Part shown: positions 1-8,282 of the stretch, piece after piece
Layout: each line of letters opens with the position of its first letter
How positions within the stretch are numbered: the first letter of the stretch is position 1
Origin: Thiotrichales bacterium
GTDB lineage: Bacteria; Pseudomonadota; Gammaproteobacteria; J044
DNA length: 23,738 nucleotides
Assembly (NCBI GenBank): GCA_024762895.1
Contig: JANTGN010000014.1
Coordinates: 1 to 23,738, forward strand
Reading direction: 5' to 3'
Notes under the pieces: model-generated
Databases searched by the model: none
Seen by the model: only the letters and a program-made list of their open reading frames with translations
What the model was told of the DNA's origin: nothing
Made by a program: the position numbers and the translations under genes

Positions 1-1
1 C

Positions 2-697
2 ACCATCGTTGCAGCGGTACGCGAGGGTCGGCGGATTTATGACAATATTCGAAAATTCATCAGGTACACCATGACCAGTAACTCGGGTGAGATATGGACC
101 CTGTTCCTGGCGCCTTTCCTCGGGATGCCTCTACCGTTGTTACCAATTCAGATACTCTGGATTAATCTGCTGACGGACGGTCTGCCTGGACTTGCCCTGA
201 CCATGGAGCATGCTGAACGCGGCATCATGAGCAGGAAGCCAAGGCCGCCATCCGAGAGCGTATTCGCGCATGGTATGTGGCAGCACATGATCTGGGTAGG
301 TCTCCTGATCGGCGGGCTTTCACTGTTCTCCCTGGCCTGGGCCATGGACAGAGGATCGGAGAACTGGCAGACCATTGTCTTTACCGTGCTGACCCTGTCG
401 CAGCTGGTTCATGCCATGGCGATTCGGTCCGATAAAGACTCGCTGTTTACGATTGGTATTCTGAGTAACCGCTATCTCATCTGGGCGATCTTGTTTACCT
501 TTGCCTTACAGATTGCAGCCATCTATGCCCCCTGGTTTCAGCTAGTCTTAAAGACGGCACCGCTGACGCTTGAAGAACTGGTGCTCTGCCTGACTCTTCC
601 CTGGGGGGTCCTGGTGGCGGTAGAGGCAGAAAAGTGGCTCATACGCCGTGGCCTGATCTATCAGTCAGGTTCAGCCAAAGAGCAGTCCAGTGGTTAG
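2..697 (+). CDS. P-type cation-transporting ATPase, C-terminal part (5' end outside the window)
   Basis: The reading frame is open from the left edge, so only the last 231 residues are present. It starts after the catalytic domains, in the M5 stalk (VREGRRIYDNIRK), and continues through the C-terminal membrane segments. The residues that bind Ca2+ in SERCA/PMR1-type pumps have visible counterparts: SNSGE in M5, and NLLTDGLPGLAL in M6, which keeps the Asn-x-x-Thr-Asp pattern. By family knowledge this is a type II ATPase, likely moving Ca2+ or a similar cation across the inner membrane. A second P-type ATPase follows 119 bases downstream on the same strand. The phosphorylation and nucleotide-binding domains lie outside the window, so substrate and intactness cannot be checked. 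Confidence 0.9.
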   Translation, partial: TIVAAVREGRRIYDNIRKFIRYTMTSNSGEIWTLFLAPFLGMPLPLLPIQILWINLLTDGLPGLALTMEHAERGIMSRKPRPPSESVFAHGMWQHMIWVGLLIGGLSLFSLAWAMDRGSENWQTIVFTVLTLSQLVHAMAIRSDKDSLFTIGILSNRYLIWAILFTFALQIAAIYAPWFQLVLKTAPLTLEELVLCLTLPWGVLVAVEAEKWLIRRGLIYQSGSAKEQSSG

Positions 698-816
698 CCG
701 GTCAAATAGCGTGCAGGAAATCTCTAAGAGTGATGCTTTCCTGTCTTCTGTCAATGCAACACCGCTGGAATTTTCCTATCGAAATTGTCCAGGGAATGTA
801 TGAGATCAGGGTTTAA

Positions 817-3800
817 GTGGACACAAAACAGGAACAAAGCCAAAACCAGAAAAACGGTCTTCGGATCGAGGTCCTGCATCAGGGTGTGTCCGGGCGCCTG
901 AGGATCCGTGTGCCTGCGCTCTATCGTTCCATAAAGACAAAGCGCCAGATAGAAAAGGCACTGGCTGGTGATGAGCGAATTCAGAGTATTAAGGCCAACG
1001 AGCTGACGGCCACGGTCCTGCTACGGTATGAGCATTCTCTCAAACAGGATCAGGTCCTCGAGCGTCTGACCGAACTGCTGAATATGCCGGTTCAGGAGCC
1101 GGTAGACACCATCAGTTCAAGGGCAGGCACGCAGGCGTCAGAAGGCCCTCAGTTCGACCTGCGAGCACAGATCAGGGCGATCCTCGGGATGTTGAATTCT
1201 GAGCCGCCAACACCATCTACGATACGTTCAGGCATCCCTGTCCATAGCTGGCATGCACTGGAGGCACCTACTATCCTGGAGTTACTAAATGTCTCCGCCG
1301 CCCAGGGCCTGAGCACAGGAGAAATTGAATTACGCCAGGCGCGTTATGGCCTGAACACCTTTGAGGCTTATAAAAAGCGATCAGATTTTTTTATTTTTCT
1401 TGAGCAGTTTATGACTGTGCCGGTCGGTATCCTTGGGGTGTCCGCCGGTATTTCTGTATTGACGGGGGGGGCGGTGGATGCCGCCATTATCCTGAGCGTG
1501 GTACTGATCAACGCCGCCATAGGGTTTTTCACCGAACGGCATGCAGAAAAGACCATACTCAGCCTGGCAGATATGCGACCGCGTCATATTAAGGTCCTGC
1601 GCGCGGGTGAGGTCAGTACCGCAGAAATGGTCGAGCTGGTCCCTGGTGATATCGTCCTTTTAGAACCCGGTAGTTATGTGCCCGCGGATCTGCGGTTACT
1701 GGAGTCCCGCAGGCTAACCCTGGATGAGTCCTCGCTGACCGGCGAAAGTTTGCCAATCGAGAAGAATGCGGATCTATTGCTGCGGGCAGATAGACCGCTG
1801 GCGGAGCGTGAGAATATGGCCTACATGGGCACCATAGCGACGGGTGGAACCGGGAAGGGTGTCGTGGTTGCGACCGCGCTGGAGACCGAGCTGGGTCAGA
1901 TCCAGGCCATGTTGGCCGATGTGCGACCGCCCGAGACACCCATCGAGACTCAGCTGGGTTCCCTGGGTTCCCGGCTGGCCCTGATCAGTGGGGCCCTGTG
2001 TATCGGGGTCTTTGGCCTGGGGATACTCAGGGGGGCGAGCTGGCTGGAGATGCTTAAGTCCTCCATTTCCCTGGCCGTGGCAGCGGTGCCGGAAGGCCTG
2101 CCGGCCGTAGCGACCTCCACGCTGGCCCTGGGTATTGCGGAGATGCGTCGCCACAATGTGGCCATTCGACATCTGCCTGCTGTAGAGACCCTGGGCTCGG
2201 TGCAGACCTTCTGCCTGGATAAGACCGGCACCCTGACGCAAAACCGAATGCAGGTGGTTGAGGTGGTGCTGGGGCAGCAGCGTGTGCAATTGAAAGATGG
2301 TTGGGTAGAGACCAGCAAGGAGATTGAATCAATAGCATTTCAGAGAATGCTAGAAGTGAGTGTTCTGTGCAATGAGGTGGTCTTTGGTGAAGATCAGGCA
2401 CCGGCAGGTTCCGCGACCGAAATAGCACTAATTGATCTGGCAGGGCATGTTGGCCTCGATGCATCGTCCCTACGTAGGGATTACCCCTTGCTGGAGCTGC
2501 ATCCCAGGGCCGAAGGACGCCCCCTGATGAGTAGCCTGCATTCGGTGGCAGATGGACAGCGACTGATCGCGATCAAGGGCAGTCCTGCCGAGGTCCTGGC
2601 TCGTTGTGACTTCATGATGAAGGAAGGTCAGGAACTGGATGACGACTCAAGAATTAGAATTTTACAGCTCAATCAGCAAATGGCCGGAAACGCCCTGCGC
2701 GTCCTGGGATTTGCCTACCGATATATCAAAGAGGACGAGACCATGCATAGTGAGCACCTCGTCTGGCTGGGCCTGATCGGTATGAGCGACCCACTCAGGC
2801 CGGGGATGTCTGAGCTGATGCAGTCTTTTCATGAGGCGGGTATCAAGCCGGTCATGATTACCGGTGATCAGAGCGCCACGGCCCATGCCGTGGCCAGAGA
2901 GCTCCATTTATCCAATGGACGTCCGGAAAAGATCCTCGATGCCATCAGCCTGGACCAGATGGATCCAGATATGTTGCGTGCATTGGTACCGGATATCGAT
3001 GTCTTTGCCAGGGTCAGCCCGGCGCACAAGCTACGTATTGTTCAGGCCTACCAGGGGTCGGGACAGGTGGTCGCCATGACGGGTGATGGGGTCAATGATG
3101 CCCCCGCCCTGAAGGCAGCCGATAATGGTGTCGCGATGGGACAGTCCGGTACCGATGTGGCGCGTTCGGTCGCGGATGTGGTACTGGAGGACGATAATCT
3201 GAGGACCATGTACACCGCGGTCGAACAGGGTCGAAGTATCTATGCCAATATCCGTAAGACGGTGCACTTCCTGGTGTCCACCAATCTGACCGAGATAGAA
3301 ATCATGGTCATATCCTTAGCGCTGGGGCTAGGGCAGCCTCTCAATCCCATGCAGCTGCTCTGGATCAACCTGCTGAGCGATATCTTTCCGGGACTGGCCT
3401 TGGCCCAGGAACCACCCGAGAAAGACATCATGCAGCGCCCTCCCAGGGACCCCAGGGAGTCGATCCTGCCGCACGAAGACCTGGCTCATATGGGGGTAGA
3501 GTCGCTCACCATTACGGGTGTGGCCCTGGCCGGCTACCTCTATGCCATTGCGCGTTATGGCGTTGGACCCAGGGCCTCCACGGTGGCCTTCAATACCCTG
3601 ACGATCTCCGAGTTGCTGCATGCGATCAGCTGTCGTTCACGCACACACAGTTTTTATCATGATGAATATCTTCCACGAAACCTCTATCTGGAGCTGGCCC
3701 TGGGCGGATCGATAGCGGCCCAGCTGGCGGCCAATCTGATCCCCGGTATTCGCCGCTTGCTGGGTATGACGCCAATGGGTTTCATGGATGCCCTGATTGT

Positions 3801-3906
3801 GCTGGCCAGTTCAGGATTGCCACTATTAGTGAATGAAGCCCTCAAAGATGTGTCATTTAAGCATGATGCCCGCCGGAATGAGGAAGGAGATCAAACCCAT
3901 GAGTAA
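817..3906 (+). CDS. P-type cation ATPase with N-terminal HMA_2-like domain
   Basis: This 1029-residue protein is longer than a usual bacterial type II P-ATPase (about 900) because of an N-terminal extension. Residues about 15-95 resemble the cysteine-less HMA_2 fold, with the motif HQGVSGRLRIRVP and no CxxC. The ATPase core follows: N-terminal cation-ATPase domain (~140-210), actuator TGES (308-311), PEGLP in M4 (425-429), phosphorylation site DKTGT (D468), TGD (682-684) and TGDGVNDAP (755-763). M5 has N823 and E826, and M6 has N851 and D855, matching SERCA Ca2+ ligands, though Ser replaces the M6 Thr. It is probably an inner-membrane Ca2+-like pump; the substrate is inferred. The start is GTG with AGGG five bases upstream. 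An in-frame TAA directly precedes it and the next Met is near residue 90, which fixes the start. The 3' end overlaps metK-like by 8 bases. Confidence 0.93.
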   Translation: MDTKQEQSQNQKNGLRIEVLHQGVSGRLRIRVPALYRSIKTKRQIEKALAGDERIQSIKANELTATVLLRYEHSLKQDQVLERLTELLNMPVQEPVDTISSRAGTQASEGPQFDLRAQIRAILGMLNSEPPTPSTIRSGIPVHSWHALEAPTILELLNVSAAQGLSTGEIELRQARYGLNTFEAYKKRSDFFIFLEQFMTVPVGILGVSAGISVLTGGAVDAAIILSVVLINAAIGFFTERHAEKTILSLADMRPRHIKVLRAGEVSTAEMVELVPGDIVLLEPGSYVPADLRLLESRRLTLDESSLTGESLPIEKNADLLLRADRPLAERENMAYMGTIATGGTGKGVVVATALETELGQIQAMLADVRPPETPIETQLGSLGSRLALISGALCIGVFGLGILRGASWLEMLKSSISLAVAAVPEGLPAVATSTLALGIAEMRRHNVAIRHLPAVETLGSVQTFCLDKTGTLTQNRMQVVEVVLGQQRVQLKDGWVETSKEIESIAFQRMLEVSVLCNEVVFGEDQAPAGSATEIALIDLAGHVGLDASSLRRDYPLLELHPRAEGRPLMSSLHSVADGQRLIAIKGSPAEVLARCDFMMKEGQELDDDSRIRILQLNQQMAGNALRVLGFAYRYIKEDETMHSEHLVWLGLIGMSDPLRPGMSELMQSFHEAGIKPVMITGDQSATAHAVARELHLSNGRPEKILDAISLDQMDPDMLRALVPDIDVFARVSPAHKLRIVQAYQGSGQVVAMTGDGVNDAPALKAADNGVAMGQSGTDVARSVADVVLEDDNLRTMYTAVEQGRSIYANIRKTVHFLVSTNLTEIEIMVISLALGLGQPLNPMQLLWINLLSDIFPGLALAQEPPEKDIMQRPPRDPRESILPHEDLAHMGVESLTITGVALAGYLYAIARYGVGPRASTVAFNTLTISELLHAISCRSRTHSFYHDEYLPRNLYLELALGGSIAAQLAANLIPGIRRLLGMTPMGFMDALIVLASSGLPLLVNEALKDVSFKHDARRNEEGDQTHE

Positions 3907-5089
3907 AAATTACATTTTTTCCTCAGAGTCGGTAACCGCGGGGCATCCTGATAAGATCTGTGATCAGATCAGTGATGCGATCCTGGATGCTATTTTGGCC
4001 CAGGATTTGGCTTCGCGGGTGATGGCGGAGACCGCATTATTTGGGGGTGTTGTATTCCTTTCGGTTCGTTTTTCCACGACGGCCAGGATTGATGTTGCCG
4101 ACGCGGCGCGCCGGGTGGCAAGGGAGGCGGGTTATCAGGCCGCGGAATTTAATGCCGATGAAAGCTCGGTCATGATCAGTAATCTGGGATTATTGCCGGA
4201 ATGTTTTCCGGCGATTGATGTGGATACCCTGACTGCCAGGGAACTCGGCCAGGTCACTGCCCGTAACCAGGTCACGGTCTTCGGTTTTGCCTCACGCCAG
4301 ACCGAAAACCTCATGCCTTTGCCTATTACCCTGGCCAGCAGGCTGGTAAGAAAACTGGAAGAGGAGATCAAAAATGGTGGCCTGGAATATTTGATGCCCG
4401 ATGGTAAGAGCCAGGTTGCCGTGGAGTATAAAGAGCGTGTGCCGGTACGTGTTCATGGGGTGGGCCTTATTGCCTGTCAGAACTCGGACAGTAACGTTCC
4501 TCTGAAGCGATTGCGGGATGACCTGGTTCAGGCCGTAATCGAACCGGTGATGGCGGATTTTGAAATGAACCTGGACGACAAAACCGATTTTTACCTGAAC
4601 CCGGAAGGCCCATTCCTGGGTGGTGGGCCCAGGCTACATTCAGGCCTGACAGGGCGAAAAACGGCCATCGATACCTACGGCGAATATGCCCGACATAGTG
4701 GATCGGCGCTCAGTGGCAAGGACCCTTTGCGGGTCGATCGTGTAGGGGCCTATGCCGCGCGCTATGCGGCAAAGAATGTGGTGGCAGCCGGGTTGGCCGA
4801 GGATTGTGAGGTCCAGTTGACCTATACCATTGGCCAGGCCAGGCCCATCAGCATCCAGGTGGATACCTTTGGCACCGGCACCATTCCAGATCATGAGATT
4901 GAGAAGAGAATCAGAAAGCACTTTGACCTGAGGCCAGCCGTCATGGTCAAGACTCTTGGTCTACAGCATCTGCCCGGCAAGTCATCGGGGCGATTCTACC
5001 GTGATCTGGCGGCCTACGGGCATATGGGGCGTGAAGATCTTGAGGCACCCTGGGAACAACTGGACAGGGTCGAGCAACTCAGGGATTAG
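3899..5089 (+). CDS. Divergent S-adenosylmethionine synthetase (MetK family paralogue)
   Basis: This 396-residue protein spans the full MetK family (E. coli about 384). Its family reaction joins methionine and ATP to give S-adenosylmethionine, phosphate and diphosphate. Retained motifs are GHPDK (15-19), DGKSQ (K170), LTGRK (R253, K254), SGKD (K274) and the C-terminal AAYGHMGRE. The central region is unusual. The QSPDI and GAGDQG motifs of the gating and methionine-binding loop are replaced around residues 98-125 (LLPECF, ARNQV), and the usual Asp before LMPxPI is Glu. A basic residue usually Lys in the SGKDPxK motif is Arg here. The ATG at 3899 has AGGAAGGAGA just upstream and aligns with the family N-terminus; the frame stays open upstream to 3833. 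It overlaps the ATPase stop, implying translational coupling. It may be an active synthetase, a specialised paralogue, or one with altered substrate. Confidence 0.88.
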   Translation: MSKNYIFSSESVTAGHPDKICDQISDAILDAILAQDLASRVMAETALFGGVVFLSVRFSTTARIDVADAARRVAREAGYQAAEFNADESSVMISNLGLLPECFPAIDVDTLTARELGQVTARNQVTVFGFASRQTENLMPLPITLASRLVRKLEEEIKNGGLEYLMPDGKSQVAVEYKERVPVRVHGVGLIACQNSDSNVPLKRLRDDLVQAVIEPVMADFEMNLDDKTDFYLNPEGPFLGGGPRLHSGLTGRKTAIDTYGEYARHSGSALSGKDPLRVDRVGAYAARYAAKNVVAAGLAEDCEVQLTYTIGQARPISIQVDTFGTGTIPDHEIEKRIRKHFDLRPAVMVKTLGLQHLPGKSSGRFYRDLAAYGHMGREDLEAPWEQLDRVEQLRD

Positions 5090-5103
5090 CTGTTTGCGGT
5101 CTG

Positions 5104-5565
5104 TTACTTTTCACTGAGCGCAATTTCCATGGCATAGCCCAAAAGGGGAATGGCCGGTGCCATGATATTGCCACGCAGCATCTGTACGACCGCCAGTCCG
5201 ACCAGAAGGACGAACAACAGGGTGTGTTGTTGTTTGGTATAACCCGAAAACGCTTGTTCAAGCTCGTTAAAAACACCAGTAAAGAGCTTAGGATTAAGGC
5301 TGGGTGTCTGAGATTTCGACTGAGTTTCAATCGACTCAAAAAGTCCCAGTGTCTGAATACCTTCCAGGGCGGTCTTCGGGTCAGACTCTGGATGTAGCAA
5401 TAGTATGCTGCTGGAAAGGGGGTTGGTTTTCACCGACTCAACCCCAGGAAGGGCAGTGAGTTGCTCATGGACCTGAATAAAAAAGTCGCCATCCCGGCGT
5501 TTAACAGGGACCTGCAGGCGTGTCCGGCCTGAGGACTGATGGATGATGTATGCCGTTGGTTTCAT
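5104..5565 (-). CDS. Small HMA_2-like protein with two C-terminal membrane segments
   Basis: The 153-residue product begins with a compact domain (about 1-90) carrying HQSSGRTRLQVP. This is the same His-Gln-x-x-Gly-Arg-x-Arg pattern seen at the N-terminus of the nearby ATPase (817-3906). It lacks the CxxC of classical heavy-metal domains. A polar linker follows, then two hydrophobic stretches (about 114-130 and 134-150) likely to anchor it in the membrane. It starts with ATG, overlapping the upstream DUF5132-like gene by the four bases ATGA, so the two are probably cotranslated. Its end lies 14 bases from the convergent metK-like gene. The assignment to an HMA_2-type family is from recognition of the motif. 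A role as accessory or adaptor to the P-type ATPase is inference. Confidence 0.8.
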   Translation of the reverse strand: MKPTAYIIHQSSGRTRLQVPVKRRDGDFFIQVHEQLTALPGVESVKTNPLSSSILLLHPESDPKTALEGIQTLGLFESIETQSKSQTPSLNPKLFTGVFNELEQAFSGYTKQQHTLLFVLLVGLAVVQMLRGNIMAPAIPLLGYAMEIALSEK

Positions 5566-5888
5566 GTGCCGGTGGTTTTTTTCTTCGGCCTGGGGTTGGT
5601 TTTAACCGCTGCGACCTTGGGCTTTTCAGGGACGGGTTTTTTCACTTCGACCTCTTCATCCATGCGGGACTCTCGGAGTTCTTCCTGAACCTCAGCAATC
5701 AGGTCTTCTACCATTTCGCCAAATTCAGCGCTGGCCTCACGTCCCTTTTCAAAGGCCAGCATACCGGTCTTGAGCAGAGAGCGTGCAACCGGTTTCAGAG
5801 CGGGGGCCATGGCGGTGGCAGCGGCTGGCAGGATCACAGCCAGACCAATACCCAGGGCGATACCCTTACCCAGATCATTCTTGCCCAT
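5562..5888 (-). CDS. DUF5132-like small membrane-associated protein
   Basis: This is a 108-residue protein with a hydrophobic N-terminal half (about residues 7-35, glycine- and alanine-rich), an acidic helical middle (about 50-80, many Glu) and a basic, proline-rich tail ending KKKTTGT. The layout fits the DUF5132 family as I remember it; no function is established. ATG at 5888 has AGGAAT just upstream. It is the first gene of a two-gene unit with the HMA_2-like protein, joined by an ATGA overlap. The AT-rich gap 5889-6068 separates it from the divergent EcsC gene and should hold promoters for both, although I could not pick a convincing -35/-10 pair. A single-pass membrane anchor with a cytoplasmic tail is plausible. 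Confidence 0.75.
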   Translation of the reverse strand: MGKNDLGKGIALGIGLAVILPAAATAMAPALKPVARSLLKTGMLAFEKGREASAEFGEMVEDLIAEVQEELRESRMDEEVEVKKPVPEKPKVAAVKTNPRPKKKTTGT

Positions 5889-6068
5889 AACGAATTCCTG
5901 TGAGTTAAGTCAGTTTTGATGCAAGTATAAGTTGAACTCCTGGCCTGAAAGTTTAACCTATAGAAAAATACACACAAATTATAGTTTTTAATTGACCAAA
6001 TGTGTTTGATCAGGCGTAAATCCTTGCGTTCGAACAGGATGATGACACGTGACTGGGAACCTGGATAA

Positions 6069-6875
6069 GTGAATGACATGACCAGCTGTATCGAGCCGGA
6101 AGATATGAAGGGCCTGGAATGGGCGAGCCGGAAACTGGAAAATCCGAGCCTGGCTGCCCGTATCTCCAATCTGGCAGGTACACCCATCGATATCGCGATT
6201 CATCTTCTGCCCCGTGCGGCGTATAAAAAAATTGAAACGGCCGCCAATAGCGCGATTTCTAAGGCCCTCAAGGTTGCGGTCTCCTCTTTACGCAATAATG
6301 AAGAACGTCGATCTCATGATGCCTCCTACCTGGGGATGGCGGCGGGAAGTGGCGCCGTCGGTGGCTTATTCGGGCTGTATGGGTTGCCGCTGGATCTTCC
6401 GATCAGTACCACGATTATGCTTCGATCCATTGCGGAGATCGCTCGTTCAGAAGGAGAAGACCTGAGCTCGGAGGAGACACAGCTGGCCTGTCTCGAGGTG
6501 TTCGCACTAGGTGGACACTCCGAATCGGATGATGCGGCTGAAACGGGTTATTACAGCATGCGCCTGGCACTGGGCTGGATGGTCAGCCATGCGGCCTATC
6601 ACATTGCACGTCATGGCGTGGGAAATGGCGGTGCGCCTATTCTGGTCTCTTTGATTGGTGCCATCGGCGGTCGTTTTGGTTCGGTCGTCAGCCAGAAGGT
6701 GCTGGCCCAGACGATTCCGCTGGTAGGTGCCGCCGGTGGCGCGGCTATTAACCTGGTCTTTATGAGTCATTTCCAGGATATGGCGAAAGGTCACTTTCTG
6801 ATTCGTCGCCTGGAACGCAAATATGGCAGGGAGGTCGTCAAGAAGACCTACGAAGACCTCTGCACTCAATCCTGA
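6069..6875 (+). CDS. EcsC family protein
   Basis: This 268-residue protein resembles the EcsC family in the glycine-rich central segment (about 90-125: GMAAGSGAVGGLFGLYGLP, then DLPISTTIMLRSIAEIA) and the hydrophobic glycine-rich C-terminal half. EcsC of Bacillus is linked to the EcsAB ABC transporter, but the biochemical role of the family is not settled and no EcsA/EcsB genes are present here. I took the GTG at 6069, nine bases after GGGAA; the ATG at 6078 in the same frame is an alternative that costs three residues. It is divergent from the DUF5132-like gene across an AT-rich 180-base gap. It ends nine bases before the convergent PHA-type gene. Membrane association is inferred from the hydrophobic segments. 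Confidence 0.8.
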   Translation: MNDMTSCIEPEDMKGLEWASRKLENPSLAARISNLAGTPIDIAIHLLPRAAYKKIETAANSAISKALKVAVSSLRNNEERRSHDASYLGMAAGSGAVGGLFGLYGLPLDLPISTTIMLRSIAEIARSEGEDLSSEETQLACLEVFALGGHSESDDAAETGYYSMRLALGWMVSHAAYHIARHGVGNGGAPILVSLIGAIGGRFGSVVSQKVLAQTIPLVGAAGGAAINLVFMSHFQDMAKGHFLIRRLERKYGREVVKKTYEDLCTQS

Positions 6876-6884
6876 TTCGAGCTG

Positions 6885-7184
6885 TTAGTCCACATCAAAA
6901 TTACTTCCCTTGTCCATCGCCTGATCCAGGTTTTCCAGGATGGTTTTTTCAATCATGCCCTTCATGGGCCTCAGGGCGAGCCCCAGTGTAATCTCAAGGT
7001 CGAATGAGTCCTCACTGACATCAATGGTGCCCGATGCCCCCGTGCGTTTGAAATTCAGTGTGTTGCCGTCCCAGGAATATTCGCTGTTGAGTTTTTCCTT
7101 AAGGGATTCAGCGATCTTTTCTACCTGAACCCTGGCATCTTTCAGGCCAAGGTCATGTTTACGATGAATGCTGATATGTGCCAT
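6885..7184 (-). CDS. Polyhydroxyalkanoic acid system (PHA_gran_rgn-like) protein
   Basis: The 99-residue protein starts MAHISIHRKHDL and contains LNFKRTGASGTIDV and LGLALRPMKGMIEKTILENLD, typical of the small polyhydroxyalkanoic acid system family. Members are small proteins annotated around PHA granules, with an unproven role. The frame is open upstream to 7283, but family members begin at this Met, and GAAGA precedes it. No phaC, phaB or phasin is in the window, so a link to PHA in this organism cannot be confirmed here. It is convergent with the EcsC gene. Confidence 0.82.
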   Translation of the reverse strand: MAHISIHRKHDLGLKDARVQVEKIAESLKEKLNSEYSWDGNTLNFKRTGASGTIDVSEDSFDLEITLGLALRPMKGMIEKTILENLDQAMDKGSNFDVD

Positions 7185-7391
7185 AGCAGGGTCTTCATGG
7201 TTGTTTATCAATATTATATTGGAAAAACAGGGCTGTTTCCCTGTATCGATAGCAAGGTAAAACGTATTTCTGGCCAGGTCCATACATAGTCTACTGACAA
7301 GACATCAACCATTTATTTAACAAGGCCCTGGCTGTTAGCGGATAGCCCAGGTCTGATATGCTTTCCTGAAGTTCTATGCCAGGAATGTTCC

Positions 7392-8282
7392 ATGTCCCAG
7401 ATTAATCTCATGGCCCTGCGCCATTCTGTTTTTTACAGTCCTTTATTGATGTGCATGGCAGGTGGTTTTCTCAAGGAAGAGGGCCTAGAACCCCGGTACC
7501 GCCAGGCCACGCCGGATCAGACGGTGCCGGACAATATTCGTAAGGGAGATTGTCATGTCGCCCAGTCTGCAGTAGCGACAGGGTTTGCAGAACTCGAGCG
7601 GGGCGAGCAACCAGACATTGTGCATTTCGCACAGATCAATGCCCGTGATGGTTTTTTTATCGCGGCCAGGGAGCCTGATCCTGAGTTTGACTGGTCAAAG
7701 TTAATCGGCCGACAGGTGCTGGTCGATCATTTCTTTCAGCCGTTGGCTATGCTGAAGTTCGGCCTGCATCGACAGGGCGTCGAATATGACGGATTAGAGG
7801 TTGTCGATGCCGGAACGGTGGATGAAATTGAGCAGGCCTTCAGGAATGGTATGGGTGAGTATGTGCATATGCAGGGCCCCACACCTCAGCAATTCGAAGC
7901 TGAGGGGATAGGTTATGTCGTTGCTGCCGTTGGGGATGCCGTCGGCCCGGTTGCCTTTAGTAGCCTGTGTGCGACGCGTGAATGGCTGGATACCGATATG
8001 GCAAAGGCCTTCATGAGGGCCTATCGCAAGGCCCTGAACTTTGTCATCGAGGCACCAGCGGATGAGATTGCAGCGCGAGAGTTTGAGGCGGGCTTTTTCC
8101 CCGGCATTGAACGCCCGGTGTTGACGGCGACGGTAGATGCCTACAAGCGACTGGGTTGTTGGCAGTCGGATCCGGCGATCACCAAGGCCGCCTATGAAAA
8201 GTTGCTGGATGTTTTTCTTCATAGCCAGGTGATCACCAGGCGACATGATTACGAAAGCCTGATCGTCAAGTCTCCCGCATGA
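7392..8282 (+). CDS. NMT1/THI5-like substrate-binding domain protein, no signal peptide
   Basis: The 296-residue product has the start of a periplasmic binding-protein fold of the NMT1/THI5-like class: ALRHSVFYSPLLMCMAGGFLKEEGLEPRY, with a later HVAQSAVATGFAELERGE. Family members bind thiamine pyrimidine precursors, nitrate/sulfonate-type ligands or related small molecules. There is no N-terminal signal peptide or lipobox, and no ABC permease or ATPase gene is adjacent. It therefore looks cytoplasmic, which is unusual for a transport component. ATG at 7392 follows AGGAA by seven bases. Its stop overlaps a possible 40-residue ORF through ATGA. The ligand cannot be predicted. Confidence 0.8.
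   Translation: MSQINLMALRHSVFYSPLLMCMAGGFLKEEGLEPRYRQATPDQTVPDNIRKGDCHVAQSAVATGFAELERGEQPDIVHFAQINARDGFFIAAREPDPEFDWSKLIGRQVLVDHFFQPLAMLKFGLHRQGVEYDGLEVVDAGTVDEIEQAFRNGMGEYVHMQGPTPQQFEAEGIGYVVAAVGDAVGPVAFSSLCATREWLDTDMAKAFMRAYRKALNFVIEAPADEIAAREFEAGFFPGIERPVLTATVDAYKRLGCWQSDPAITKAAYEKLLDVFLHSQVITRRHDYESLIVKSPA

Noticed and set aside
634..816. A 60-residue plus-strand frame between the two P-type ATPases
   Set aside because: It overlaps the end of the upstream ATPase in another frame, has no ribosome site or family, and lies mostly in intergenic sequence.
3833..3898. Upstream in-frame ATG for the MetK-like gene, adding 22 residues
   Set aside because: The extension lies inside the ATPase coding sequence. 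The ATG at 3899 has a strong ribosome site and matches the MetK N-terminus.
5889..6068. Possible promoters such as TTGAAC (5932) with TATAGA (5959)
   Set aside because: The spacing of 21 bases is too long for a sigma-70 promoter, and no better pair stands out on either strand.
7185..7283. Longer N-terminus of the PHA-type protein
   Set aside because: The family starts at the Met at 7184. The extra residues show no domain or signal peptide.
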